Source: Saltatorellus ferox
GTDB taxonomy: Bacteria; Planctomycetota; UBA1135; GCA-002686595
Assembly: GCA_007751475.1 (NCBI GenBank)
Contig: CP036434.1
Location: 1,116,001 to 1,180,000, forward strand
Direction: 5' to 3'
DNA length: 64,000 bases
Positions 8,312 to 17,465 of this stretch are shown here, piece by piece (positions within the stretch are counted from its first letter, which is position 1; each line of letters opens with the position of its first letter). The notes beneath the pieces are model-generated. The model had not been told where the DNA came from. It did not search any database and was given only the letters and a program-made list of their open reading frames with translations. Position numbers and translations under genes: made by a program.

Positions 8312-9702
8312 TGGACGACGGGGCCACCGATCGACGCGAACGCAGCCCGTACCCGCTTCGCCAGCTCCCGCGTGCGCGGGTCGGACTGGCTCAGCTCTTG
8401 GTCGGAGGGGATCGAGGCGCAGAGCTTCGCGCCGAACTCACTGAGCACGGCGGGGCGCAGGCCCTCCATCGGCTCCTCGTTCTTCGCGAGGATCAGGTTC
8501 AGCGGCGACGGATTGCTCGCGTCCTGGCGCGGCAGGAAGTAGCCCTCCATATCGCAGCCCGCGCGGCCCCAGAAGACCTGGTCCTCCAGCGGCGCCTGCG
8601 CTTCCTTGCCGGCTTTCACCAGCGCGTCGGTCGTTCCCGTCGCGAGCTGGATCCGCACCGGGTTGCCGTAGCCGACGACCAGCACGTCGTCGGCCGTCCA
8701 GCGCAGGTAGTAGTCGCCGCGGCGGCACGACTTCAGCTGGAGCCCGATCACCGCGTTCTGGATCGGTGGGGCCGCTTGCGCAATGGGGGCTGGGCCGTCC
8801 ACGAGCAGGCCGCGCTCGCTCTCGGGGAGCTGGGCCTCTGACTTCGCAGCCGCCTCGCGAACGCGCTTCTCCAGCGCCGCGACGCCCGCGCGGTTGAGGT
8901 TCGTGTCCGGCGGCAGCTCGGGGTTGTACTCGCCAAGATCGATGCCGCGGTCCATGAGCGCGCGCATGGCGTCGTAGCGCGCCATCTTCCCGAACGGCAC
9001 GCCGAAGAACGCGTCGTCACGGCGCATGTCCTCCAGCAGCCAGAGGAGCGCGTAACCGTGACCGCGCGCGTGAAGCTGGAGCGCCGCCTCGCGCCGTACG
9101 ATGTCGTTCTCGTCGGAGAGGCGGGCCACGGCGTGCTGGAGGTAGCTCTGCCGCGCGGCTCCCTCCGCGCCCTCCGTCAGCGTGTAGAGCGCATCGAGCG
9201 CCGCCAGCCGGACCGGCGCGATCGGATCCTCCAGGTAGCGCACGAAGAGCTCCTTCTCCGAGGGCTGCGGATGAAGCGAAAGCCCCCGGGCCGCCGCCGG
9301 GCGCCAGGGGAACTCGCTGTCCTCCAGCGCGGGCCAGAGCCTCTGGCGGAGCTTCGTTCCGCTCTCGGAGTTCTCGAAGGCCCCGAAGGCCTCGACGAGG
9401 TTCGTTCCGAGGAGCGCCAGCTGTTCGTTCGTCTCCCCGGCGACTTCCAGGATCCGGCGCGCCGCGGGTTCTCCCAGTCCGACGAGGCGATCCGCGGCCT
9501 GGGGCCGGATCACGGCCGATCCGCGTCGCGCATGCCCCAGGAACGTGTCGATTTTCTTCTGCAGCTCGGCGTCGGGCGCTTCCGTTGCCTGAGGGGAGGC
9601 GTTCGGTCCAGGGGTGGCGTGAGCCGCCCCGGTCAGCAGAGGCAGAGCGATGAGGGCGAGCGTGGCGTACCGGCCGAAGCCTGGCCGAGGAAGACGTTCC
9701 AT
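8308..9702 (-). CDS. Secreted HEAT-repeat-like protein
   Basis: 464 residues from the ATG at 9702. The frame is open further upstream, but only this start yields a signal peptide (basic 'MERLPRPGFGR', a hydrophobic stretch, cleavage near AHA). Residues about 60-280 read as alpha-helical HEAT-like repeats: 'RRGSAVIRPQAADRLVGLGE', 'DPIAPVRLAALDALYTL', 'DENDIVRREAALQLHAR'. HEAT repeats are protein-binding solenoids, so a scaffolding role outside the cytoplasm is likely. The C-terminal 180 residues contain 'CRRGDYYLRWTADDVLVVGYG' in part and are not recognised. It is the last gene of a leftward operon with the DUF3299 protein (26 bp upstream) and the redoxin lipoprotein. Confidence 0.75.
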   Translation of the reverse strand: MERLPRPGFGRYATLALIALPLLTGAAHATPGPNASPQATEAPDAELQKKIDTFLGHARRGSAVIRPQAADRLVGLGEPAARRILEVAGETNEQLALLGTNLVEAFGAFENSESGTKLRQRLWPALEDSEFPWRPAAARGLSLHPQPSEKELFVRYLEDPIAPVRLAALDALYTLTEGAEGAARQSYLQHAVARLSDENDIVRREAALQLHARGHGYALLWLLEDMRRDDAFFGVPFGKMARYDAMRALMDRGIDLGEYNPELPPDTNLNRAGVAALEKRVREAAAKSEAQLPESERGLLVDGPAPIAQAAPPIQNAVIGLQLKSCRRGDYYLRWTADDVLVVGYGNPVRIQLATGTTDALVKAGKEAQAPLEDQVFWGRAGCDMEGYFLPRQDASNPSPLNLILAKNEEPMEGLRPAVLSEFGAKLCASIPSDQELSQSDPRTRELAKRVRAAFASIGGPVVH

Positions 9703-9728
9703 GGTGCAGTCGATGTGCGCGGGAGTCC

Positions 9729-10208
9729 CTATCGCGGAAGTTCCGGGGTCCGGAGTCGATAGAGGCTCGTGATGAACCCGTCGGTCTCCTCCTCGCTGGC
9801 GTGGAAAACACCCTCGAGCGTGATGCGACCGGGGATGTACTTGGTACGGCCCTTCGTCAGGGTCACGTCGACGAAGTGGTTGATCTTCGAGCGCCCGCAT
9901 TCGCAGGACTCAGGCACGAGTTCGAACGACTCCCGTCCCTCCAGCGTTCCGATCGCCATGTAACCCCAGAGGCTGACGCGTTTGCCGTCGAGCTCCTGAA
10001 CCCACTTCGGAAGCGCGCGCCCCCGGCGATAGTTGACGTTCTTGAGCGCCAGGATCGAGACCTCGATGGCGTCGCCGCCGCCGCCGGGCTTCGGGCCACG
10101 CTCGTACGCCTTCAGGGCCATCTCGCCGACGCTCTTCGTCGTATCCATGAGGAGGCTCGGGGCGGCGAGGATTCCCCCGAGGAGCACGATCAGTATGTAG
10201 AGAGGCAT
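9729..10208 (-). CDS. Short membrane-anchored DUF3299-like protein
   Basis: 159 residues. The N-terminal hydrophobic stretch 'MPLYILIVLLGGILAAPSLL' is either a signal anchor or an uncleaved signal peptide. The rest aligns by eye with the DUF3299 core of the lipoprotein at 4838-5674: 'ELDGKRVSLWGYMAI' matches 'SLDGKKVALTGYMIA', 'ESCECGRSKINHFVDVTL' matches the Cys-containing stretch, and 'RITLEGVFHASEEETDGFI' matches 'TRGVFHLAGSSDAAGYAV'. It lies 13 bp after the redoxin lipoprotein and 26 bp before the HEAT-repeat gene, suggesting one operon. The biochemical role of the family is unknown; a conserved Cys pair beside a redoxin gene hints at redox-active or metal-bound cysteines. Confidence 0.7.
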   Translation of the reverse strand: MPLYILIVLLGGILAAPSLLMDTTKSVGEMALKAYERGPKPGGGGDAIEVSILALKNVNYRRGRALPKWVQELDGKRVSLWGYMAIGTLEGRESFELVPESCECGRSKINHFVDVTLTKGRTKYIPGRITLEGVFHASEEETDGFITSLYRLRTPELPR

Positions 10209-10221
10209 GACGCGCCTTATT

Positions 10222-11607
10222 CTAGTCCCTGGCGAGCAAGCTCTCGATCTCTGACTCGAATCGAGTTCTCAAGGCGTCGTAAGCATCGCCCGTGGCGGGG
10301 CCGCTGAAGCCGGTATGCACGGCGCTGACGTTTCCCTCACCGTCCATGAACACGGTGGTGGGGTAGGCGCGGATCCGGTCCACCAGCGGGAAGGCGGCCG
10401 ATGCGGCGGCCTTGTCCGAGATCCCGCCGACCAGGATCGGGTAGGTGGCGCCGTGGTGCGCGGCGTAGTCGGCGATGGCGCGGCGATGGGCCGCGGGGTC
10501 GTCCCCGAGTTCGAACGCGATCCCGACGATCCCGAGATCGTCGTACTGCCGGTCGAGCTGGACCAGGTACTCCGTGAGGTCGTTGCAGTTCGGACACCAG
10601 GTGCCGAACAGCACCAGGACCCGGGCCTTGGCGCGGAACGTCTCGTCGTCGAGGCTTCGAAGGGTGCCCTCGGCGTCGGTGAAGCGAACCTCGGAGAGCG
10701 GAACCCCGCCGACCCATTCGGTCAGGGCGAAATCGTCGGGCAGCGCGGCGTCCTTCGACTTCTCGGCGCTCCAGGTCGTGTGGTAGGTGTTCCGGGACCA
10801 GAAGTCGCCCTGGAGGGTGCCGTCGCTCTGGCGCCGCGCCGTGAAGAGGAACGCATGGGCCCCGTCGAAGCACGACAGGTGCAGGGCGTTGCCGTCGCTG
10901 TAGCCCGCGAGGTAGCGGTAGTCGCCCAGCGTCGTCAGGAAGGTGCCCGTGGCGCGGCCGGAGGGCTCGACCTGGAAGAGCCCGACCGAGGGATCCTCGT
11001 CGCCTTCGAACTGGACGGCCCAGCGCCCGCTGATGCGGGAGACGGCTTCCCCGGAGAGCTCCGGGATCTTCGGCGGGGTCGCGTCGTCGACGGCGGCGAA
11101 GGGGAGCATCGCAGGCTTCGGCCCGCCGTGATCGCGCTCCCAGGCGCCCACGAGGGAGCTGCCGTCCGACTCCAGCGTCGCGACCAGGCGGGATCGGTAG
11201 GGGGGGATCGCGAATTCGATTCCCCCGTCGGTTTCTTGGACGAGCCCGGCCGGGCGCCGCTCCGATCCGTTGATCAGGAACGCGCGCAGGCCCTCCGGCT
11301 CCTCCTCGAAGTCGAGGCCGAAGGTCAGCGGGCCGCCGGGGGAGAGCAGGCTCCCGCGCCAGTGCCCGGCTTTCGGAAGCCCGGTGATTTGGCCAGCCTG
11401 TTCCTTGGCCCGCTCGCTGGTCCCCGGCTTGCTGGCCGCTGGTCCGCTCGTCCCTGCACCGCCAGCCGCCGGAGCCTCGGTCTTCGCCTCGGGCGAGCCT
11501 CCTTCGCAGCCCGGGAGAGCGAGGATCGACGTGGCGAGCACGGCCGGGACGGCCAGCGAAAGCGCCGCGAGGCATCGGGTGGCCCCGGGTCGGAAAGTTT
11601 TGCGCAT
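10222..11607 (-). CDS. TlpA/AhpC-TSA-like redoxin lipoprotein
   Basis: 461 residues. Lipoprotein signal with lipobox LPGC (Cys34), then a Gly/Ala/Ser/Pro linker. Residues roughly 80-300 form a beta-rich region ('GHWRGSLLSPGGPLTFGLDF') typical of N-terminal domains in planctomycete-type TlpA proteins. The C-terminal thioredoxin-like domain carries 'LVLFGTWCPNCNDLTEYLVQ' with the CxxC active site near residue 337, and a cis-Pro loop 'YPTTVFMDGEGNV'. It probably acts as a thiol-disulfide reductase on the periplasmic side. It is the first gene of the leftward operon with the DUF3299 and HEAT-repeat proteins; the gap to the divergent PilT gene is about 130 bp. Confidence 0.85.
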   Translation of the reverse strand: MRKTFRPGATRCLAALSLAVPAVLATSILALPGCEGGSPEAKTEAPAAGGAGTSGPAASKPGTSERAKEQAGQITGLPKAGHWRGSLLSPGGPLTFGLDFEEEPEGLRAFLINGSERRPAGLVQETDGGIEFAIPPYRSRLVATLESDGSSLVGAWERDHGGPKPAMLPFAAVDDATPPKIPELSGEAVSRISGRWAVQFEGDEDPSVGLFQVEPSGRATGTFLTTLGDYRYLAGYSDGNALHLSCFDGAHAFLFTARRQSDGTLQGDFWSRNTYHTTWSAEKSKDAALPDDFALTEWVGGVPLSEVRFTDAEGTLRSLDDETFRAKARVLVLFGTWCPNCNDLTEYLVQLDRQYDDLGIVGIAFELGDDPAAHRRAIADYAAHHGATYPILVGGISDKAAASAAFPLVDRIRAYPTTVFMDGEGNVSAVHTGFSGPATGDAYDALRTRFESEIESLLARD

Positions 11608-11737
11608 CCGATCAGAGTATCGACTTGAGGGATTCAGCGGTTCGTGTCGATCACCCTTGCGTCCGGGAAGTTCAGCGCTTCCTCACCCTCATCGCTTGCC
11701 CCACTCGGCCCGCCCGAGCCCTTCACAAGAGACTGTC

Positions 11738-13036
11738 ATGGCCTGGATCGACGCACTCTTCACCCGCATGGTCGAGCTCGGAGCTTCCGACCTCCACATG
11801 TCCTCCAAGACGAAGCCCCAGTTTCGCCTCCACGGCGACATGGTCCCGATCCAGGAGTGCGCGGTCATCGAGCCGGATCAGATGGCCCAGATCCTCCGCG
11901 AGATCGCTCCCGCGGACGCCTGGAAGGACTTCGAGAAGAACAACGACCTCGACTTCGCCTACTACCTCCCCGGCGTCGCACGCTTCCGCGTGAACTTCTT
12001 CCAGGACAACCGCGGACCGGGCGCCGTCTTTCGCCAGATCCCCGAGGAGATCCTGACCTGCGATCAGCTGAACCTGCCCCCGGCCGTGCGCGAACTCTGC
12101 TTCCTCTCGAAGGGTCTCGTGGTCGTGACGGGCCCGACCGGCTCGGGTAAGTCGACCACGCTCGCGGCGATGATCGACCACATCAACAAGAACCGCGCGG
12201 ACCACATCCTCACCATCGAGGATCCGATCGAGTTCGTACACAAGGACCAGAAGTGCCTCATCAACCAGCGGGAGGTCGGGGCTCACACGGCGTCGTTCAA
12301 GCGCGCGCTGAAGGCCGCCCTGCGTGAGGACCCGGACATCGTACTCGTCGGCGAGATGCGGGACCTCGAGACCATCGAGATCGCCATCGAAACCGCGGAG
12401 ACGGGTCACCTCGTCTTCGGCACGCTGCACACGACCACGGCGGCGAGCACCGTCGACAGGATCATCGACCAGTTCCCCGCGGACCGCCAGTCGCAGATCC
12501 GCACCATGCTGTCGTCGTCGCTGAAGGGCGTCGTTGCGCAGACGCTGTGCAAGAAGCAGGCGGGCGGCCGCGTCGCCGCGCTCGAGGTACTGCTCGTCAA
12601 CTCGGCCGTGAGTTCGCTCATCCGCGAGGGCAAGACCCACCAGATCACCAGCTCGATGCAGATGGGCGGCAAGGTCGGCATGCGCCTGCTCAACGACTCG
12701 CTCGCCGAGCTCGTTCGCACCGGCACCGTTTCGCCGAGCGAGGCCTATATCAAGGCCGTGGACAAGGACGGCTTCGTGAGCGCGATCAACGCCGCGGGCG
12801 TTCGCTGGGACGCTTCGATGCTTTCGAACGGAGGCGCGAGCGCACCCGGTACGGCGCCGCATCCCGCGCCTGCCCAGCAGCAGCAGCAGCAGCAACCACA
12901 ACAGCAGCAACAGCAGCGCCCGCAGCCGCAACCCCAGGCTCCTGCCGCTCCGCTGCCGTCCCAGGCCCATGACCAGGAGATGCCGCCGTCACCTGTCGCG
13001 GACCCGTTCGAACAGTTCAAGAAGGGTCGCACCTGA
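11738..13036 (+). CDS. pilT: PilT/PilU-type pilus retraction ATPase with Q-rich tail
   Basis: 432 residues from the ATG at 11738. The frame is open to 11270, but PilT homology begins at 'MAWIDALFTRMVELGASDLH'. Motifs occur in the expected order: N-terminal 'ASDLHM', Walker A 'GPTGSGKSTT', Asp box 'ILTIEDPIEFVH', Walker B 'DPDIVLVGEMRDLETIEIA', His box 'GHLVFGTLHTTTA', and 'SSLIREGKTHQI' in place of the AIRNLIRE motif. It is the hexameric cytoplasmic ATPase that powers type IV pilus retraction. Two points are odd. The last 75 residues are a Pro/Gln-rich tail with poly-Q runs (DNA 12876-12945), longer than the tail of canonical PilT (about 345 residues). No other pilus gene lies nearby. PilU cannot be excluded. 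Confidence 0.9.
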   Translation: MAWIDALFTRMVELGASDLHMSSKTKPQFRLHGDMVPIQECAVIEPDQMAQILREIAPADAWKDFEKNNDLDFAYYLPGVARFRVNFFQDNRGPGAVFRQIPEEILTCDQLNLPPAVRELCFLSKGLVVVTGPTGSGKSTTLAAMIDHINKNRADHILTIEDPIEFVHKDQKCLINQREVGAHTASFKRALKAALREDPDIVLVGEMRDLETIEIAIETAETGHLVFGTLHTTTAASTVDRIIDQFPADRQSQIRTMLSSSLKGVVAQTLCKKQAGGRVAALEVLLVNSAVSSLIREGKTHQITSSMQMGGKVGMRLLNDSLAELVRTGTVSPSEAYIKAVDKDGFVSAINAAGVRWDASMLSNGGASAPGTAPHPAPAQQQQQQQPQQQQQQRPQPQPQAPAAPLPSQAHDQEMPPSPVADPFEQFKKGRT

Positions 13037-13040
13037 TCCG

Positions 13041-13080
13041 ATCGGGGGAGGGCAGCGCACTGGCGCTGTCCTCCCCCGAT
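13041..13080. terminator. Bidirectional terminator hairpin after pilT
   Basis: An 18-bp stem (13041-13058 with 13063-13080) encloses a 4-nt loop, with a single G-T pair; it begins 5 bp after the pilT stop. It sits between convergent genes (pilT and the leftward gene ending at 13104). There is no long T tract, so it may act through stem strength or as a transcript 3' end stabiliser in both directions. Confidence 0.7.
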
Positions 13081-13103
13081 GTCTTCCGCGGACTCTTCCG
13101 CGC

Positions 13104-14873
13104 CTACTTGGACCGCGTGCGAAGCTCGACGATCCCATCGCCGATCACGAACTCGGAGGTCGTCGTGCCGCTGAAGTACTGACGGGCGAGCGACGCGACG
13201 TTCCGCATCGTCTCGGTCATCGTCATGAGGACCGCCTCTTCTTCGTCGCCGCCGTCTTCCATGTCCTGATCGGGGAGCCACACCTCCGGGTTCATGGAGT
13301 CCATCATGGCTCCCAGTCCTTCGAGCGCGTCGGCCATCGCCACCGTCGGCTGGATCGTGATGATCGCACCCGATGCGCCAGCGACGGCCCCGGCGAGGTC
13401 CTTGTCGTCCAGAAGCGCGGCGACGCCTTCCTCGCCCTTCATGCGCGCGAGATACGCCTGGCTGCCTGCGGCATCCGACGAGATCAACAGCCGCCCGTTG
13501 CCCACGCCGATCGTGACCGGCAGGCCCGTCGAGGCGTCACTGCGCCAGAGCTCCATCTCCTCCGTGCCGCCCGCCACGGCGAACTGCTCGTTCGTGATCG
13601 TATCGCCCATGCCGGACATCTCGAGCAGCGAGTCGAAGAGATCCAGCAGCGGATCCGTCTCTTCCGTGAGCGCGATGAAGGTCGTGCTTCCGACGTTCGT
13701 CAGCGCGAGCAGCGAGCCACCTTGTTCCGTGGAGGGAGCGGTGCTGAAGCCGAGGAACTGGCCCCTCATGGGGCCCACGATGTCCTCCAGGAGGTCGACA
13801 CCGACGGCGGACTTCGCGGCGCTCAGTCCTCCCATGGCCTGCTCGTAAGCGTCCTCGGAGAATTTGCGCGTGGTGTCCAGGGCCCAGCGCGTGAAACCGT
13901 TGATATCGAACGCGCCGACCGTGGCGCTGATGGAACCCGCCGGAGCGGCGGCCAGTAGGGATTTGTCGGCCTCTCCGAAGAAGCCGAGCGCCTTTCCGAT
14001 GAGCGACGTCGAATCGAAGGGCGCATAGAGGTTCCAGTTCGCCGTCTCGCCGAGGCCGAGCTCACCGGTCCCGTAGACCCACTGGACCGAAGAAGCAGCG
14101 GTCTTCAGTTCGTCCATGAGCTTGTCCATGCCGTCCGCGGAGCTTCCGCCTCCGATCGGGAGCTTGCCGTTCTCGTCGAAGCCGGTCTCTTCCGTGGCAG
14201 TGAGGTCGGAAAGATCCAGGGCGAATTCGAAGGCCGCGCCGGGGCGGCGCCGCTCGGCGATGCCCTTGTGCAGAAAGAGCGGCGGCAGTTCGCCCTCGGC
14301 GAGCGAGGCGAGGCAACCGCTGGCGACGGCCTTGGACCCTTCCACCGTGGGCGTGGACAGGACCATGATCAGCCCTTCGAATTCGTAGTAGAGCTCGGCG
14401 CGTCCAGCAGCACTCAGGAGCACTTCGTGCCCACCGTCGATCGTCTCGACCCGGGCATCGCCTCCGATGAAGAGCCTCAGGAGCGCCGCCGTCTTCTCGC
14501 CGCCACGGACGATCAATCCCAGCGACGCCTCCTGATCGTCGAGACCCGTCGCGAATCCCACCAGGTCCGTGGAGTCCTCGAGGGCCCCGAGGACGCGCTC
14601 GCGCCACTCCGCGACCTCGGACTCGGTCACGTCGTCGCCCACGGCTGCGAGAACGGGCCCGAGCAGACGTCCCCACTCCGCGTCCGTGGCGAAACCCACC
14701 CAGCGGTTGGTTTCACGGCTGGCCATCAGCGCCTTGGGGTTGGGCAGGTGGATGACGAGGGAGGCCTCGGCGGGTAGCGCAGCGAGCAGGCCGGCCTCCA
14801 CCGGGAGACCCGCGGTCGGGCCGCCGAGGGACGCTACAGGGAGCAGGAGCGAAGCGAGGTTGGGGATCCACAT
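13104..14873 (-). CDS. Large secreted protein of unknown function
   Basis: 589 residues. A weak N-terminal signal peptide ('MWIPNLASLLLPVASLGG', cleavage near TAGLPVE) is followed by a globular acidic protein. The region 'ALPAEASLVIHLPNPKALMA', 'ELYYEFEGLIMVLSTPTV' and 'GRLLISSDAAGSQAYLAR' has the feel of the DUF3352-like proteins common in planctomycetes and cyanobacteria (predicted secreted, function unknown). That match is by impression only. Acidic stretches occur near the C-terminus ('DQDMEDGGDEEEAV'). It is convergent with pilT and shares its terminator. The upstream gap to the divergent peptidase gene is about 120 bp. Confidence 0.65.
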   Translation of the reverse strand: MWIPNLASLLLPVASLGGPTAGLPVEAGLLAALPAEASLVIHLPNPKALMASRETNRWVGFATDAEWGRLLGPVLAAVGDDVTESEVAEWRERVLGALEDSTDLVGFATGLDDQEASLGLIVRGGEKTAALLRLFIGGDARVETIDGGHEVLLSAAGRAELYYEFEGLIMVLSTPTVEGSKAVASGCLASLAEGELPPLFLHKGIAERRRPGAAFEFALDLSDLTATEETGFDENGKLPIGGGSSADGMDKLMDELKTAASSVQWVYGTGELGLGETANWNLYAPFDSTSLIGKALGFFGEADKSLLAAAPAGSISATVGAFDINGFTRWALDTTRKFSEDAYEQAMGGLSAAKSAVGVDLLEDIVGPMRGQFLGFSTAPSTEQGGSLLALTNVGSTTFIALTEETDPLLDLFDSLLEMSGMGDTITNEQFAVAGGTEEMELWRSDASTGLPVTIGVGNGRLLISSDAAGSQAYLARMKGEEGVAALLDDKDLAGAVAGASGAIITIQPTVAMADALEGLGAMMDSMNPEVWLPDQDMEDGGDEEEAVLMTMTETMRNVASLARQYFSGTTTSEFVIGDGIVELRTRSK

Positions 14874-14994
14874 CGAGGCGAGGGGTAGGGTGAAAACAGA
14901 ACGTGAACAGTGCTGTCGGCACAGCGGGGAAGACTCTTACTTCCGACCGAGTCAGCCATTCGGCCAGAAGCCTAAACTGGCCGACAAAGAAGGG

Positions 14995-17445
14995 ATGAAG
15001 GTCCCTGAAATTCACCCGAATGCCCATCAACGGGCGACTTCACGGCGATCCATGGACATCTTCACCGCTGCGGCCCTCTGGGCGGCCTCTTCCTGTCTCT
15101 CCCCGCTCCCGTCCGATCCCGGCGACCCGCAAACGAGGGCCTCTGTGGGAATCGGAAATGCTGGCCCTGAATCGAGCCCTGAATCGAGCCCTGAACCCAG
15201 CTCGGAAGCGAGCCAGCCAACCGCGGAAACGCGCGCGCTGAAGTTCGAGGAAGTGGCCGGGAAGCCGGGGGTCGACCAGATTCGATTCAGCGCGGAGATG
15301 CCCTCGTGGGACTGGGGAGGTGAGGATCGAAGCGCGCTCGCGCGGCGTGAGGGCCGCGACAAGGCGACGCTTTTCGATCCCGCCAGCGGCAAGGAACTCC
15401 CCGATCAGAAGGCGGCCGCCCCTGGCGACTCGGACGCGCCCTCCGAGCTCGCGCTCACGATCGAAGACGAGATCTCCCGCGCTTTCGGGACCCGCTACTC
15501 CGACAAGGCGGTCGCCAAGATCGCGAAGGCTCTCGCGATGAAGGCCGAGCAGACCTCCCGGGACGGAAAGGCGCGCCTCGTCTACCTCGATGACGAACTC
15601 TGGGTCCGCCTCGAAGGTCACGCGCCGACCGTCGTCGCACGCGGCGCCGACGGCGAGATCCGCTACGACCGCCTGTCGCCGAACGGCCTCTGGGTCTCCT
15701 GGGTCCGCGAAGGCGACCTCTTCCTCGCCGACACGGCCACCGGTCGCGTGCGCGCCATCACTTCGAACGGCGGGCCCGATCAGTTCAACGGCGTGCTCGA
15801 CTGGGTCTACCAGGAAGAGATCTACGGCCGCGGCGACTTCCAGGCGCACTTCTGGTCGCCGAGCGGCGAGCACACCGCGTTCATCTCGCTCGACGAAAGC
15901 CCCGTCTACGAGTTCACCGTCGTCGATCACATCGAGGACGGCCACTTCCGCGTCAAGGCCGAGGTCACGAACTACCCGAAGGTTGGCGATCCGAACCCGA
16001 TCCCCGAGGTCGGCATCGTCAACGCCGAGGAAGGCGCGATCGCCTGGGTCGACCTCTCGCGCTACGACGGCCAGGAGATCCTCATCGTGCGGGTGGGCTG
16101 GACGCCGGACGGGGCACGCTGCCTCGTGCACGTGCAGGATCGGATCCAGACCTGGGCCGACGTCCTCAGCGTCGATCCGGAAACGGGGAAGGGCGACGTG
16201 CTGATCCGCGAGACCTCCGACACCTGGACGGAGCGGCCCGAGGACCCGACCTGGCTCGGGGACGGCTCGTTCCTCTGGCAGAGCCACCGCACCGGAACGA
16301 ATCACATCTACCGCTACGCGGCCGACGGGACGCTGATGAACGCCGTGACGAGCGGCGAGGGCAACGTCCTCGGCGTCGAACACGTCGAGGAGCCGACGGA
16401 CAGCAGCCCCGGCCACGTCTGGTTCGCGTCCACGGCGGCGGGGGACATCAACCGCAACGTGTACCGCGCGTCGCTCGATGGCGCGAGCACCGTGCGCCTG
16501 ACCCACGGTGAAGGCACGCACAGCGTTTCCTTCAACGGAGATCGGACGATGTTCGTCGACAGCTACTCCAGCTTGCAGAACCCCGGGCGCGCGGTTCTCT
16601 GTGACGCGGACGGCAAGGAGATCCGCGAGCTGAGCCGCGCGACGATCGATCACGCGGACGAGTTCGCCCTCGGCACCTGGGAACTCTTCAAGGTGAAGAC
16701 GCGCGACGGCGTCGAGCTGGACGTGTCACTCCTGAAGCCGGCAGACTTCGACCCCGCGAAGTCCTACGCGATCAGCGTCGCGACCTACTCGGGACCCGCG
16801 GCGCCGTCCGTGCGCAACCGCTGGAACTCCAGCGCCTACTACCAGTTCCTCGCTCAGCAGGGGATCCTGACGATGCAGGCGAACGTGCGGACCTCAACCC
16901 TGCGCGGTCAGAAGGCGACGTCAGCCCTCTACCGTCGCGTCGGGCTCCAGGAAGTCGACGACATGTCGGACGTCGTCGACTGGCTCACGGCGAACCCCTG
17001 GGCCGACGGCGATCGCGTCATGATCTCGGGCTTCAGCTTCGGCGGCACGATGACGGCGAACTGCCTGATGCGCACGGACAAGTTCAGGCTCGGGTTCGCG
17101 GGCGGCGGCGTCTACGACTGGCGCATGTACGACACGATCTACACCGAGCGCTACATGCGCACGCCCGTCGACAACCTGGAGGGCTACGAAAAAACGTCGG
17201 TCCTCGCCCAGGCCAAGAACCTCGATCCCAAGAGCCACCTGCACCTCTTCCACGGGATCATGGACGACAACGTGCACGTGCAGAACCTCTACCAGATGGT
17301 CGAGGCGCTCATGAAAGCGGACAAGACGAACTGGAGCATGATGGCGTACCCGCAGACGAGGCACGGCATCCGCTCCAGGGACATGTCCTGGCACGCGAAG
17401 CAGACCGAGTGGCGGCTGATCCAGGAGCACCTGCTCCACCGGTAG
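14995..17445 (+). CDS. S9 family (dipeptidyl-peptidase IV-like) peptidase
   Basis: 816 residues from the ATG at 14995. I prefer it over the internal ATG at 15052 because it supplies the basic 'ATSRRS' n-region before the hydrophobic 'MDIFTAAALWAASSCLS' stretch; Cys may be lipidated. A three-copy 12-bp repeat (15165-15200) encodes a Ser/Pro/Glu linker. The N-terminal half is a beta-propeller domain ('RYDRLSPNGLWVSWVREGDL', 'FWSPSGEHTAFISLDESPVY'). The C-terminal alpha/beta-hydrolase domain has the nucleophile motif 'ISGFSFGGTMT', Asp in 'GIMDDNVHVQN' and His in 'QTRHGIRS'. Such enzymes release dipeptides from peptide N-termini, usually after Pro or Ala, outside the cytoplasm. It is monocistronic; the leftward gene begins 20 bp past its stop. 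Confidence 0.88.
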   Translation: MKVPEIHPNAHQRATSRRSMDIFTAAALWAASSCLSPLPSDPGDPQTRASVGIGNAGPESSPESSPEPSSEASQPTAETRALKFEEVAGKPGVDQIRFSAEMPSWDWGGEDRSALARREGRDKATLFDPASGKELPDQKAAAPGDSDAPSELALTIEDEISRAFGTRYSDKAVAKIAKALAMKAEQTSRDGKARLVYLDDELWVRLEGHAPTVVARGADGEIRYDRLSPNGLWVSWVREGDLFLADTATGRVRAITSNGGPDQFNGVLDWVYQEEIYGRGDFQAHFWSPSGEHTAFISLDESPVYEFTVVDHIEDGHFRVKAEVTNYPKVGDPNPIPEVGIVNAEEGAIAWVDLSRYDGQEILIVRVGWTPDGARCLVHVQDRIQTWADVLSVDPETGKGDVLIRETSDTWTERPEDPTWLGDGSFLWQSHRTGTNHIYRYAADGTLMNAVTSGEGNVLGVEHVEEPTDSSPGHVWFASTAAGDINRNVYRASLDGASTVRLTHGEGTHSVSFNGDRTMFVDSYSSLQNPGRAVLCDADGKEIRELSRATIDHADEFALGTWELFKVKTRDGVELDVSLLKPADFDPAKSYAISVATYSGPAAPSVRNRWNSSAYYQFLAQQGILTMQANVRTSTLRGQKATSALYRRVGLQEVDDMSDVVDWLTANPWADGDRVMISGFSFGGTMTANCLMRTDKFRLGFAGGGVYDWRMYDTIYTERYMRTPVDNLEGYEKTSVLAQAKNLDPKSHLHLFHGIMDDNVHVQNLYQMVEALMKADKTNWSMMAYPQTRHGIRSRDMSWHAKQTEWRLIQEHLLHR

Positions 17446-17465
17446 CCACCCGCATCCGCGTCTGG

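Noticed and set aside
8311-11628. Long plus-strand ORFs opposite the redoxin/DUF3299/HEAT operon
   Set aside because: Arg/Gly/Ala-rich translations with no motifs; typical antisense shadows in high-GC DNA.
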